Positions 16,088 to 24,336 of a DNA stretch of 64,000 nucleotides are shown piece by piece. Under the pieces are notes generated by a model. The model saw only the letters and a list, made by a program, of their open reading frames with translations. It did not search any database and was not told the origin of the DNA. The position numbers were made by a program, and so were the translations under genes. Source of the stretch: an uncultured Clostridia bacterium (GTDB taxonomy: Bacteria > Bacillota > Clostridia > Christensenellales > UBA1242); contig CALWGY010000002.1 of assembly GCA_944380265.1 (NCBI GenBank), positions 67,556-131,555 on the forward strand, given 5' to 3'. Every line of letters starts with the position of its first letter. Within the stretch, counting starts at the first letter, position 1.

Positions 16088-17518
16088 ATGATTAAACTAT
16101 ACAACACTTTCACAAGAAAAAAAGAAGAATTCAAACCAATTGTTGAAGGCTCTGTTGGAATGTATGTTTGCGGACCAACTGTTTATGGAATGCCACACTT
16201 GGGTCATGCAAAAAGTTACATTAACTTTGACACAATTGTTAGATATTTTAAGTTTTGTGGCTACAAAGTTAAATATGTTCAAAACATAACCGATGTTGGG
16301 CATTTGGTTGGCGATGGTGACAGTGGCGAAGATAAAATTGCAAAACAAGCACAAATTGAAAAACTTGATGCTTACGAAATTGCATACAAATATGAAGTTG
16401 AATATTTTAAAAACATGGATGCTTTAAATGTGTTGCGTCCAAGCATTTCTTGCCGTGCAACAGGCTTTGTTATGGAAATGATTGACACTGTTAAAGACAT
16501 AATTGATAAAGGCTATGGCTACGTAACAGACGAGGGCAATGTTTATTTTGATGTTAGAAAATATAAAAACTATGGTCAACTTTCAAACAGAAAACTTGAA
16601 AACGCTGTTAGTGGAGAAAGAATTGAAGTTGCAACCGACAAAAAAAATCCGGAAGATTTTGCTCTTTGGAAAAAAACCGAACCTGGTGCATTAATGCAAT
16701 GGAAATCTCCTTGGGGAGTGGGTTGCCCGGGTTGGCATTTGGAATGCACAACTCTTGGCAAAAAGTTTTTGGGCGATAGGTTTGACATTCATGGTGGCGG
16801 AATTGACAACATTTTTCCACATCACGAATGCGAGTGCGCACAAGCCGACATTGTTAACGGACACTTGCCAATGAACTATTTTATGCATAATGGTTTGGTT
16901 ACTGTTAACGGAACAAAAATGGGTAAGTCGCTTGGCAATTTTATAACTTTGCCAGACCTATTTAAAAAATATGACCCAATGGTTGTTAGATATTTAATTT
17001 TGCAATTCCATTACAGGTCTTCGGTTGATTTTAGTGATGATGCATTAAAACTTGCCGACAAACAATTTAGCAAAATTAAGGAAACAGTTTTAAAACTAAG
17101 AAACGTAACAAGTGAAACTTCTAATGAAATTACAAACCCAGAACTAAAACAAATTTACGATAATTTTGTTAATGCCATGAACGATGACTTTAACACATCT
17201 GTTGCAATGGTTGAATTTAACAACCTAATTAAAGTGATTAACAAATTGTTAACCGAAAACAATTTGGAAGTTTTAAAACAAGCAAACTCTTTGGTTTGTG
17301 GAATTGCAGAAAGTGTTTTTGGATTAATTTTTTCGAACTGTAAAAGTGAAGAAATTTTAGATGATATTCCACAAAATGTAAAAGAACTTGCAAACAAACG
17401 CTGGGAAGCAAAACAAAACAAAAACTGGGCACTTGCAGATGAGTTAAGGGAACAAATTAAACAACTAGGTTTTGTTGTAAACGACAAAAAAGATAGCTAC
17501 GAAATTGAAAAACTTTAA
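16088..17518 (+). CDS. cysS: Cysteinyl-tRNA synthetase
   Basis: Charges tRNA-Cys. The 476-residue product has the zinc-ligand and ATP-site start YVCGPTVYGMPHLGHAKSY (HIGH as HLGH), CPGWHLECT and HHECECAQ as the remaining zinc ligands, and GTKMGKSLGNFI as the KMSKS loop with Gly for the first Ser. Length and order are normal. It follows marR by 11 bases and ends at its own terminator. Coupling with a MarR regulator is unusual but may be chance operon structure. Confidence 0.98.
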   Translation: MIKLYNTFTRKKEEFKPIVEGSVGMYVCGPTVYGMPHLGHAKSYINFDTIVRYFKFCGYKVKYVQNITDVGHLVGDGDSGEDKIAKQAQIEKLDAYEIAYKYEVEYFKNMDALNVLRPSISCRATGFVMEMIDTVKDIIDKGYGYVTDEGNVYFDVRKYKNYGQLSNRKLENAVSGERIEVATDKKNPEDFALWKKTEPGALMQWKSPWGVGCPGWHLECTTLGKKFLGDRFDIHGGGIDNIFPHHECECAQADIVNGHLPMNYFMHNGLVTVNGTKMGKSLGNFITLPDLFKKYDPMVVRYLILQFHYRSSVDFSDDALKLADKQFSKIKETVLKLRNVTSETSNEITNPELKQIYDNFVNAMNDDFNTSVAMVEFNNLIKVINKLLTENNLEVLKQANSLVCGIAESVFGLIFSNCKSEEILDDIPQNVKELANKRWEAKQNKNWALADELREQIKQLGFVVNDKKDSYEIEKL

Positions 17519-17536
17519 CACAAATTTTTAAAAATT

Positions 17537-17561
17537 AAAAAGGCAAGATGTTTGCCTTTTT
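17537..17561 (+). terminator. Terminator after cysS
   Basis: AAAAAGGCAA-GATGT-TTGCCTTTTT immediately after cysS. It also rules out the upstream in-frame start of the following methyltransferase. Confidence 0.8.
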
Positions 17562-17578
17562 GTTTTAAAGGAGACCTT

Positions 17579-18181
17579 ATGGAGCAACATCACTACTTTT
17601 TAAATGTGGAACATAGCAAGGAAGATTTTTTCACATTTGAAGATTATTTTAATAACGAAAAACTAACCTTCAACAGTTGCACCGACATTTTTTCAAAGGA
17701 TTGCATCGACTATGGAACAAGTGTGCTTTTAAAAACCGTGTTAAGTTCCGTTAACCTTTCAGGTTCAGTTTTAGATGTTGGTTGTGGTTATGGTGCAATT
17801 GGCATTATACTTAAAAAATATTTTCCAAACCTAATGGTAACAATGATTGATGTTAACAAAACAGCGGTTGAACTTGCAAAACAAAACAGCAAACTAAACA
17901 ATGTTGAAACAATGGTGTTTGAAAGCAATTTATATGATAATGTTGACAAAAAATATAATCATATTATCACAAACCCACCAATTAAGGCAGGGAAGGAAAC
18001 ATTGTTTAAAGTTGTTAGCGGAGCAAAAGAAGTGCTTGAACAAAACGGAACAATAACACTTGTAATTAAGAAAAAGCACGGAATGGAAAGTTTGAAAAAA
18101 CATATGCAATCAGTTTTTGGAAATGTTACAATTTTAAAACGAGATGCAGGATATTACATTTTGCAGTCACAAAAAAATTAA
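17579..18181 (+). CDS. RsmC/YbxB-like class I SAM-dependent methyltransferase
   Basis: The 200-residue product has the SAM-binding DVGCGYGAIG loop near residue 67 and the NPPIKAGK motif near residue 130. This NPPI[RK]AGK form is typical of the Firmicutes YbxB proteins related to the 16S rRNA m2G1207 methyltransferase RsmC; the exact rRNA target is inferred. The N-terminal swap domain of E. coli RsmC is absent, as usual in this subgroup. AAAGGAGACCTT before the ATG at 17579 fixes the start. Confidence 0.9.
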   Translation: MEQHHYFLNVEHSKEDFFTFEDYFNNEKLTFNSCTDIFSKDCIDYGTSVLLKTVLSSVNLSGSVLDVGCGYGAIGIILKKYFPNLMVTMIDVNKTAVELAKQNSKLNNVETMVFESNLYDNVDKKYNHIITNPPIKAGKETLFKVVSGAKEVLEQNGTITLVIKKKHGMESLKKHMQSVFGNVTILKRDAGYYILQSQKN

Positions 18182-18209
18182 AACCACTTTAACGTAAAGT
18201 GGTTTTTTT
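18181..18209. terminator. Bidirectional terminator overlapping both stop codons
   Basis: CCACTTTA-ACG-TAAAGTGG is flanked by A and T runs. The stem contains the stop codon and last codons of glycerate kinase and abuts the methyltransferase stop. Confidence 0.88.
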
Positions 18210-19292
18210 GTTGTTTAAAAATTGGTTAACAGCATCAATCAAATTTTGTTTTGTGTTTTTAATTGCACCTAATAAACTTTGGTTTGGTTTGTTTATTTCA
18301 ATGATTTCAAATTTTGGATTTTCAACTTTGCAAACTCCACAAAAAGCAACAAACTTTTTGCCTTTACTTTTGTTTAAAAGCGAATAAACAACTTTTCCAA
18401 ATTCCGATTGATTGTCAATGCTGCCTTCGCCAGAAATAATTAAATCGGCATTATCAATTTTTTCGGAAATATTGGTTAGTTCAAAAAATGTTTCCACTCC
18501 GCTTTTAAGTGTGGCATTTAAAAACATCATTGCACCAGCACCCATTCCACCAGCAGCGCCACTGCCTTTAACATGTTCAAAGTTGAAACCATACTTTTTG
18601 CATAGGGTGTTAAAACTTTTTAGGTTTTCATCTAAAAGTTCGATGTCTAAATTGTTTGCACCTTTTTGTTTTGCATAAACATATGCCGCACCATTTTTTC
18701 CAAACAAAACATTTTTAACATCACACAAAACAACAACTTTTGCATTAATCTTTTTTTGGGGTGGAACAATTGTTTTAATTTGGCACAGCGTTTCGCCAGT
18801 TGGAACAAACTCGTTTTTTTGTTTGTTAAAAAATTTGTAACCAAGCCCCACTGCCATGCCACAACCAGCATCGTTTGTTGCACTTCCGCCAATTGCCAAG
18901 TAAATTGTTTTTGCACCATTATTTATTGCACTCAAAATTTGTTCGCCCACACCAAGCGTGGTTGTTATTTTTGGGTTTTTAATTTTTGTGTTAACAAGCC
19001 CTGCGGTTTGAGCAAGTTCAACAAATGCAACGTCGTTTAACATTGCATAACTTGCTTTAACTTTTTTAAAATTTGCATTTGTGAAAGTGTTGGTTATTTG
19101 TTTTGCATTGGTTGCATTTAAAAAACATTCCAAACTTCCTTCGCCACCATCTGCAAGTGGAACACAATCAACATTAATGCTTGGGTCAAATTTGTAAAAA
19201 CAATCTTTCACAATTTCGCAAAATTGGGTGGATGTTAAACTTCCTTTAAATTTGTCGGGAGCAACCAAAACATTTTTAAATTTTGTACACAT
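18189..19292 (-). CDS. glxK: Glycerate kinase (GlxK/GarK family)
   Basis: Phosphorylates D-glycerate to a phosphoglycerate using ATP. The 367-residue product shows the family landmarks: VAPDKFKGSLTS at the start, PLADGGEGS near residue 46, AIGGSATNDAGCGMA near 128, GSGAAGGMGAGA near 240 and ISGEGSID near 290. Length is normal. The start overlaps the end of the C69 peptidase gene by 17 bases, so the two are translationally coupled. Whether 2- or 3-phosphoglycerate is made cannot be told from sequence. Confidence 0.93.
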   Translation of the reverse strand: MCTKFKNVLVAPDKFKGSLTSTQFCEIVKDCFYKFDPSINVDCVPLADGGEGSLECFLNATNAKQITNTFTNANFKKVKASYAMLNDVAFVELAQTAGLVNTKIKNPKITTTLGVGEQILSAINNGAKTIYLAIGGSATNDAGCGMAVGLGYKFFNKQKNEFVPTGETLCQIKTIVPPQKKINAKVVVLCDVKNVLFGKNGAAYVYAKQKGANNLDIELLDENLKSFNTLCKKYGFNFEHVKGSGAAGGMGAGAMMFLNATLKSGVETFFELTNISEKIDNADLIISGEGSIDNQSEFGKVVYSLLNKSKGKKFVAFCGVCKVENPKFEIIEINKPNQSLLGAIKNTKQNLIDAVNQFLNNKKTTLR

Positions 19293-20502
19293 TTTTTAAT
19301 TCCTTGGTTTTTTTGTTCCAGTAATGTTTAAAGTATGGCGAGCCCTTAATTTTAATTTTTTTGTTTTTATTTTCTTCCAGTAATGACAAAACAAAATTGT
19401 TTTCTTTTTCAAAACATTGCTTAGAAACTGTTTCAAGTTCTTCTTCGGTTTTTGTTTGTAATGCTAGTTTTAAAAATTCATCTTCCAAACTTTTTGCCTT
19501 TTGTAAGTAATCATCAAGGTTAATGTTTCCGCTTAAAATGTGTCGGTTAACAAGTTCACGATTAATCCAAAAGTTTAGTGCTTGTTTTTCATCTTCCGGT
19601 AAAACTTCCGCTTTTGCACTTAGTGGTTTAAAAATTGAAAGGCAAGGAAAAGATGAGCCAGTTACAAAATACATTTTGTTAATCTCGCCAAAATAACTGC
19701 CAGTTGTTTGGTCACCAAACAAGTTTCCAGCATGCATGCAAGCACTGCAAGTTGATGCTTTGTTAACAGTAACTTTTTTGTTTGCGTGGCTTTTTAATGC
19801 ATTCATTAAAAGGTTTAAAGGGTGGTTGGTTCCACTTAAAATGTTTTTTGTTGTTAATCTTCTTGTTTCTGCACCAGCAACTTTTGTGAACAAATTGTTT
19901 TGAAAAGTTTCCTTAAAATTTCCGTTAAAATTTTTGGAAGCAAAATCGTAATTGTTTGTAATGCTTAAACAGTTCGAAATTGTTTCAATGTTGTCTGCTC
20001 TTTTAACAACCCAATTTTTCCCAGCAGTTTCCAAAACATATGCTTCGTTTTGGTTGGCAATTAAAAATGCATTATCGTAATAGAATTTTTTGTCAAAACC
20101 GCAATTTCCAACTTGTCCATAAGTTTCAATTAAATTTGTTATTAATGTTATTGCTTCCTTAGGTGTTTTGCATCTTTCAAGTGCCAAACGCAAAAGGTCC
20201 ATTCCAATAAGCCCATTTTGTTTTGTTCGCTTAACGTTTGTAAAAACTGCTTCATTTCCAATGTTTAAACCAAATTCGTTCCAGCCCATTTCGGCGCCCC
20301 AAATCCAGTGTGGTTTAAGTAGCACGCAAGAATAGGTGTGTTTGGCTTGCGGAATTTCAATGTAGGTTGTTTTTAGTGTTTCGCCATTTTCATAATCTTT
20401 TGCAGGCACTCTAATCATTAAATGTGCTTCGTTTGGCGACCTATCGCTGTTTTTACCAAAATATGTTTTCCCATCTCTTTTAAAATATATTGTGTCACAC
20501 AT
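19276..20502 (-). CDS. C69-family dipeptidase (secernin-like Ntn hydrolase)
   Basis: The 408-residue product begins MCDTIYF and continues G-K-N-S-D-R-S-P-N-E, the hallmark of peptidase family C69/secernins. Removal of Met1 would expose Cys2 as the N-terminal nucleophile. Other conserved stretches include NEAVFTN, CGFDKKFYYDNAFLIA and TCSACMHAGNLFG, close to family patterns. There is no signal peptide, so a cytoplasmic dipeptidase is likely; the substrate is unknown. It heads a two-gene unit with glycerate kinase. Confidence 0.88.
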   Translation of the reverse strand: MCDTIYFKRDGKTYFGKNSDRSPNEAHLMIRVPAKDYENGETLKTTYIEIPQAKHTYSCVLLKPHWIWGAEMGWNEFGLNIGNEAVFTNVKRTKQNGLIGMDLLRLALERCKTPKEAITLITNLIETYGQVGNCGFDKKFYYDNAFLIANQNEAYVLETAGKNWVVKRADNIETISNCLSITNNYDFASKNFNGNFKETFQNNLFTKVAGAETRRLTTKNILSGTNHPLNLLMNALKSHANKKVTVNKASTCSACMHAGNLFGDQTTGSYFGEINKMYFVTGSSFPCLSIFKPLSAKAEVLPEDEKQALNFWINRELVNRHILSGNINLDDYLQKAKSLEDEFLKLALQTKTEEELETVSKQCFEKENNFVLSLLEENKNKKIKIKGSPYFKHYWNKKTKELKNVYKI

Positions 20503-20701
20503 AAATTTTAATTTTCCCCCAATACTTTTTTGTTATTATACCACACAAAGCAAAAAAGTAATTAAAAATGGTGTGCAAAATAAAACAAACATTCAAAAAC
20601 AAAACTCATTTCATTTAAAAACACATTTAATTTCATAAACAAAAAAACTGGAACATATAAATATAAAAAATCATATATTAATATTTAATTTTGAGGTGAA
20701 A

Positions 20702-20992
20702 ATGGAAAACATCACAAAAGTTTTAAACGAAAAAAAATTTACAAACAACAAAATTGTTCTAGATAACAGAAAAAAACTTACTGTAACAGGGGTGGAAAAA
20801 GCACTAAGTTCAAATGAAAATTGCATAATTTTGCAAACATCAGATAATAAACTTTTCATTTCCGGGCATAATTTACATATCGAAAAGCTTGATGTTGAAG
20901 CAGGTGTGGTTGAAGCAGAAGGAGATTTTGATTCCTTTAAGTATGGCAACACAACTAATAAGGGCAATGTTTTTAAAAGGATTTTTAAATAG
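20702..20992 (+). CDS. yabP: Sporulation protein YabP
   Basis: The 96-residue product has the YabP pattern: LDNRKKLTVTGVEKALS, then I-L-Q-T-S-D-N-K-L-F-I-S-G-H-N-L-H-I-E-K-L-D, then G-V-V-E-A-E-G-D-F. YabP is needed for spore coat/cortex formation in B. subtilis. The ATG at 20702 is preceded by TTGAGGTGAA. It overlaps yabQ by one base and is followed by divIC, exactly the B. subtilis order. The preceding yabO (an S4-domain protein) is missing here. Confidence 0.9.
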   Translation: MENITKVLNEKKFTNNKIVLDNRKKLTVTGVEKALSSNENCIILQTSDNKLFISGHNLHIEKLDVEAGVVEAEGDFDSFKYGNTTNKGNVFKRIFK

Positions 20993-21345
20993 TGGAAGAT
21001 TACAAAATTTTTTTAATTTGTGTGGGCGTTGGAATTTGCTTGGGTGCATTTTATGGCGTTGTTAACTTTTTAAAAATATTATTAAAAAAAAACATCATAA
21101 CTAACAATGTTTTAAGTTTTTTGTATGCCTTAATTTTTGGAGCCGTTGTTTTAATTGTTATAATAGAACATAATTTTGGACAATTTAGATTGTTTTTGCT
21201 TTTAGGTTTTGCTCTTGGGGTTTTGATTGAACGAAAAACAATTGGCAAAATGTTTGCAAAAATATATTTGTGGTTATATAATAAATTATGTAGGGCATTT
21301 TGTCGCCTTAAAAAAACAAAGTTGGTTAAGAAAGTTTTAAAATGA
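20992..21345 (+). CDS. yabQ: Spore cortex protein YabQ
   Basis: The 117-residue membrane protein has about three hydrophobic segments (residues 5-28, 40-62 and 64-80) and a basic C-terminal tail. Position between yabP and divIC, size and topology identify it as YabQ, required for cortex formation. It starts at a GTG overlapping the TAG of yabP by one base and ends in a TGA that overlaps the divIC start, so translation is coupled. Sequence-only similarity is weak; the call rests on context plus topology. Confidence 0.85.
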   Translation: MEDYKIFLICVGVGICLGAFYGVVNFLKILLKKNIITNNVLSFLYALIFGAVVLIVIIEHNFGQFRLFLLLGFALGVLIERKTIGKMFAKIYLWLYNKLCRAFCRLKKTKLVKKVLK

Positions 21346-21608
21346 GAAAGGAAAAAGTTGTAAAATTAATAAGCATAATTTGTGCAGTGTTAACATTTGC
21401 ACTTGTTTGCGTGCTTGTTTTTCAATTTGTTAAAATTTCAAATTTAAAAAAGAAAGAACAAGAACTTAGTTCAAGCCTAAAAACTTTGGAACAACAAATT
21501 GTTGATTACACAAACCAAAGTGATTACATGAACTCAGCTGAATTTTTGGAAGATTACGCAAGAGAAGTTTTGGGCTGGGGCAAAGATAACGAAATGTATT
21601 TTAAATAA
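21342..21608 (+). CDS. divIC: Septum formation initiator DivIC/FtsB family
   Basis: The 88-residue bitopic protein has a short basic N terminus, one membrane helix (about residues 10-30), a coiled-coil region (LKKKEQELSSSLKTLEQQI) and an extracytoplasmic tail ending YAREVLGWGKDNEMYF. That matches the A-R-E-x-L-G-x-x-x-x-x-E-x-x-Y/F signature of DivIC/FtsB. It bridges the divisome FtsL-FtsQ complex. It overlaps yabQ by four bases. Confidence 0.9.
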   Translation: MRKEKVVKLISIICAVLTFALVCVLVFQFVKISNLKKKEQELSSSLKTLEQQIVDYTNQSDYMNSAEFLEDYAREVLGWGKDNEMYFK

Positions 21609-21633
21609 ACCACATGTGTGGTTTATTTTTTTT
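21603..21633 (+). terminator. Terminator of yabP-yabQ-divIC
   Basis: A perfect 12-bp palindromic stem AAATAAACCACA/TGTGGTTTATTT is followed by T-rich sequence. It overlaps the divIC stop codon. Confidence 0.85.
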
Positions 21634-21685
21634 GCTAAATTTGTTCTATAATTGTTTTTTTATAATAAACAAACAAAAAAAACGC

Positions 21686-21718
21686 TTTGCAAGTTTTATG
21701 TTTAACTTGCTTTTTTTT
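21686..21718 (+). terminator. Second terminator-like hairpin after divIC
   Basis: GCAAGTT pairs with AACTTGC across an 8-base loop and is followed by a T9 run. No gene lies between it and the first terminator, so it is either a backup or the 3' end of a short unannotated RNA. Confidence 0.55.
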
Positions 21719-21778
21719 TAAAACAATTTGTAAATTAATTTAACATAACCTAATTGCAGTAAATAAATTAAGTATCAA

Positions 21779-21807
21779 TTGCAAAATTAAAATTAATGTG
21801 TTATACT
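21779..21807 (+). promoter_or_regulatory. Sigma-A promoter for the tRNA-Arg transcript
   Basis: TTGCAA, a 17-base spacer and TATACT give a start near 21814, about 97 bases before the mature tRNA. Confidence 0.65.
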
Positions 21808-21812
21808 TTGCA

Positions 21813-21910
21813 TGTTGCAATCATCATTATAACCACGCTGAAACCTGATGATAAAAAAGTGTTGCAATTTAAAAAAATGTGTTGCAATTATCAATTAAAA
21901 ACAAAAACAT
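21813..21910 (+). other. Structured leader preceding tRNA-Arg, with three TGTTGCAAT repeats
   Basis: TGTTGCAAT occurs at 21813, 21860 and 21880. Between the first two copies, ATCATCA at 21820 can pair with TGATGAT at 21846. The self-complementary TTGCAA cores can pair outside that stem, giving a nested hairpin. The leader is longer than needed for a tRNA 5' end; whether it has its own role is unknown. Confidence 0.4.
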
Positions 21911-21987
21911 GTTTCCGTAGCTCAGCTGGATAGAGCAGCGCCCTCCTAAGGCGAAGATCGCGCGTTCGAATCGCGCCGGGAACACCA
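21911..21987 (+). tRNA. tRNA-Arg (anticodon CCU)
   Basis: Cloverleaf of 77 bases with CCA encoded. Acceptor GTTTCCG pairs with CGGGAAC (one G-T pair), the D arm is GCTC/GAGC, and the anticodon loop CTCCTAA carries CCT. The T arm is GCGCG-TTCGAAT-CGCGC, followed by discriminator A and CCA. The first pair of the anticodon stem is a G-A mismatch. It is followed directly by a terminator. Confidence 0.96.
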
Positions 21988-21988
21988 A

Positions 21989-22018
21989 AAAACAACTCGG
22001 TTAAGAGTTGTTTTTTTA
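21989..22018 (+). terminator. Terminator of tRNA-Arg
   Basis: CAACTC-GGTTAA-GAGTTG followed by T8 starts two bases after the CCA end. Confidence 0.88.
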
Positions 22019-22066
22019 TAAAAAACTGAATTTTAGTTTATATGTTTAAATTAATAATTTTTTTAA

Positions 22067-23308
22067 TTAATTTTTAGTGCCTTCAATTTTTTCTAATGCT
22101 GGTTCATTTGTTTCGCTGATTGCAGTTAATTCAGTTTTAATTTCTTTAATTGATTTGTCTGCCTTTAACAAATATAAAATTGAAATTAATTTTATAATCA
22201 TAAAAATTGTTATAATAATTGGAATTGCAAGTTCAATTGGTGCTAAAATGCAAACAACAATTCCAACAACATATGAAATTATTTCTGCCATTAGTCCAAA
22301 CACTCCATATGTGAAAACATGTTCAGAATCATACATTGAAAATTCGTTATATTTAACTGCTCCAAATAAGGTTGAAATTTCTGCATTACTAAAAAATGAA
22401 CTAACAATTTTGTTTATAAAATAATAAATTATGTAAACAACTGGATTAATTAAAAATATTAATAAAATTGACATAATGATTGAAATAACATCAGAAACTA
22501 TCAAAATTGTGTGTTTATGTGCATATAATTTCACAAAAATTGGAAGCAGAATTGCAGTGCAAACGGAAGCAATTGAGGCATAAATTCCAATTGAAAAACC
22601 GCTTCCTAATTTCATATATAACATAATTGGAATAATTGAAGAAACAACACCAGCTTCGGCCATTCTTTTAAAAAAATGTGAAGTGTAAATATTTTTCAAA
22701 TGAGGATACTTTTTAAATGTTGTAAAATATTTTTTTGGTTCAAATTTATTATCAACATTAATGGTTGGAATAAACATACTTAACACAAACATAACAACAA
22801 CATCAATCAAAATTATTGAAAGTAAAACATAAATACTAAAAAAGTCGAACAAATATGAAACAAACAAGTTGCAAACAACTGTTATTACAATACTAAAAAC
22901 ACTTTGCCATGCTAAAAAGTTTGGAACACTTTTTTGCGTGGTGCTGTGAATTGTTTCAATTTCATGTGGCACATAAAACAACAAACAAAAAATATAACGC
23001 AAAGCATTAATTAAAATTAATGCAAAAGCAAATGCTGAGTTAACAAGCATACTTAAAATTGTTAGAACAAATGAAAAAACAAAACTAATTCTATAAAGCC
23101 AAATTGCTGTTTTTTTATTTAAAATTTTAAAAAAAGGATAATAAAGCAATAATGCAAAAATAATTCCAATTAAATAATATAAAAACAAACTAACAATGTT
23201 GCTTGTAACATTTTCCATAATATATATGTTAAAAAAAAGGTTGTAAAAAACATCAACCAAACACATACAGCTAGAAATTGCAATTAAAATTTTTTTAGTT
23301 TTTGTCAT
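22067..23308 (-). CDS. MFS-type transporter, 12 predicted TM helices
   Basis: The 413-residue product has about twelve membrane helices in two halves, separated by a cytoplasmic loop near residues 195-215 (INVDNKFEPKKYFTTFKKYP) as in the major facilitator superfamily. A soluble tail rich in Glu, Lys and Thr ends the protein. No substrate motif is recognisable. The start ATG follows CTTGGAGTACTA. A promoter and a strongly folded leader of about 190 bases precede it on the minus strand, so expression may be set by a cis-acting RNA. Confidence 0.75.
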   Translation of the reverse strand: MTKTKKILIAISSCMCLVDVFYNLFFNIYIMENVTSNIVSLFLYYLIGIIFALLLYYPFFKILNKKTAIWLYRISFVFSFVLTILSMLVNSAFAFALILINALRYIFCLLFYVPHEIETIHSTTQKSVPNFLAWQSVFSIVITVVCNLFVSYLFDFFSIYVLLSIILIDVVVMFVLSMFIPTINVDNKFEPKKYFTTFKKYPHLKNIYTSHFFKRMAEAGVVSSIIPIMLYMKLGSGFSIGIYASIASVCTAILLPIFVKLYAHKHTILIVSDVISIIMSILLIFLINPVVYIIYYFINKIVSSFFSNAEISTLFGAVKYNEFSMYDSEHVFTYGVFGLMAEIISYVVGIVVCILAPIELAIPIIITIFMIIKLISILYLLKADKSIKEIKTELTAISETNEPALEKIEGTKN

Positions 23309-23498
23309 TAGTACTCCAAGATTACAAAATTAAGTTTTTTTATCGGAAATTGTAGGCAAGCAGCACTGAAAGTGATATTTGCATACAACTGATGGTTATT
23401 CAAACTGTGATGCCACTTTTAAGTGGATTTGCGTTTAGCAAATTGGTTTGCGAACATCGTGAGCAAATCAACATCACATAGCTTATATTAGTTAATCA
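23309..23498 (-). ncRNA. Candidate structured 5' leader (riboswitch-like) of the MFS gene
   Basis: Two folded modules sit in a GC-richer island. On the plus strand, GTGATG at 23407 closes with CATCAC at 23472 around three hairpins: CCACTT/AAGTGG, ATTTGC/GCAAAT and TTTGC/GCAAA, making a four-way junction. The second module, 23350-23388, is a symmetrical hairpin TTGTA-GCAA-CACT/AGTG-TTGC-TACAA with opposed internal loops. Transcribed from the minus-strand promoter at 23505-23533, the junction comes first and the hairpin sits about 40 bases before the MFS start. I do not recognise a known riboswitch class. Orientation is inferred from the promoter. Confidence 0.5.
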
Positions 23499-23504
23499 TT
23501 AAAT

Positions 23505-23533
23505 ATAATAAGCAATTAAAAAATAATAGTCAA
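23505..23533 (-). promoter_or_regulatory. Sigma-A promoter driving the MFS leader
   Basis: On the minus strand TTGACT, exactly 17 bases, then TATTAT: each box is one mismatch from consensus. Transcription would start near 23498. Confidence 0.65.
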
Positions 23534-23697
23534 ATTTTAATGCTGCTCATTTAAATTTTCAAATTGTTTTTTATATGTTAAAATTAATTTAATGGAATAA
23601 ACCAACCCAAATTGGAGTGATAAATAAAAATTGTGTGTAAATCCATTAAAATTGACAATACAGAAAAATGGGGCAAGCTCTAAAAAGGAGTTTTTAA

Positions 23698-24219
23698 TTG
23701 GATAACTTTAAGTGCATTGTTGCAACAAAACAAGATGTTATAAATTATTATGATGAAAAAATTTCTAACAACCCAACCGATGAAAGTTTGAAAATTTATA
23801 AAAATCATTTTGTTAGCGCAGTTGAAGAAAAAACAAGAATTTGCTATTTTGGAATTCTTAACAACCAAATAATTTGCAAAACAACGGCAGTTGTTTCATT
23901 GCTTGATAGGTTTGTGCAAAACAAAGAAAATTTGATTGATAATAACACTGCATACTTAACAGCATTTCAAACCAAACCAGAGTTTGAAGGCAAGGGTTAT
24001 TTTTCAAAACTATATAAGTTTATGGAACAAGACCTAAAAAAACGTGGATTCAAAAAATTAACGCTTGGGGTTGAACCATGTGAAGTTAGAAACATGCAAA
24101 TATATTTTCATTTGGGCTACACAAAATTTATAAAACATGGTTTTGAGACATACGAACCAATAACAAAAGGTGAAAAAGGCGAAACCGTTTTGGTTTGCTT
24201 TTATGAAAAAAAATTGTAA
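23698..24219 (+). CDS. GNAT family N-acetyltransferase
   Basis: The 173-residue product fits the GNAT fold. Residues 93-125 hold the acetyl-CoA region (TKPEFEGKGYFSKLYKFM, where the pyrophosphate loop Q/R-x-x-G-x-G/A appears as E-F-E-G-K-G). A following L-G-V-E-P then N-M-Q-I-Y-F-H-L-G-Y is the usual N-x-x-x-x-x-F-Y-x-x-x-G-F/Y region. It starts at a TTG with AAAAAGGAG ten bases upstream. The acceptor substrate is unknown. Confidence 0.85.
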   Translation: MDNFKCIVATKQDVINYYDEKISNNPTDESLKIYKNHFVSAVEEKTRICYFGILNNQIICKTTAVVSLLDRFVQNKENLIDNNTAYLTAFQTKPEFEGKGYFSKLYKFMEQDLKKRGFKKLTLGVEPCEVRNMQIYFHLGYTKFIKHGFETYEPITKGEKGETVLVCFYEKKL

Positions 24220-24252
24220 AAATTGCATGTTAAAAAACAATTTTTTTAACAT

Positions 24253-24292
24253 AAAAAGTTCAAATATGTGCCACATATTTGACTTTTTTTTT
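24253..24292 (+). terminator. Terminator after the GNAT gene
   Basis: CAAATATGTG/CACATATTTG extended by AAAAAGT/ACTTTTT with one bulge, then a T run. Confidence 0.88.
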
Positions 24293-24336
24293 AAAATAAA
24301 CTAAATTAAAAATAATAAAACATTAAGGAGAATATG

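Noticed and set aside
23309-23498. Folded island considered as SRP RNA, 6S RNA, tmRNA or RNase P RNA
   Set aside because: No GGAAG-type SRP loop, no 6S-type long central bubble, no tag reading frame and no P RNA core motif; it is also placed directly before a transporter gene on the likely strand.
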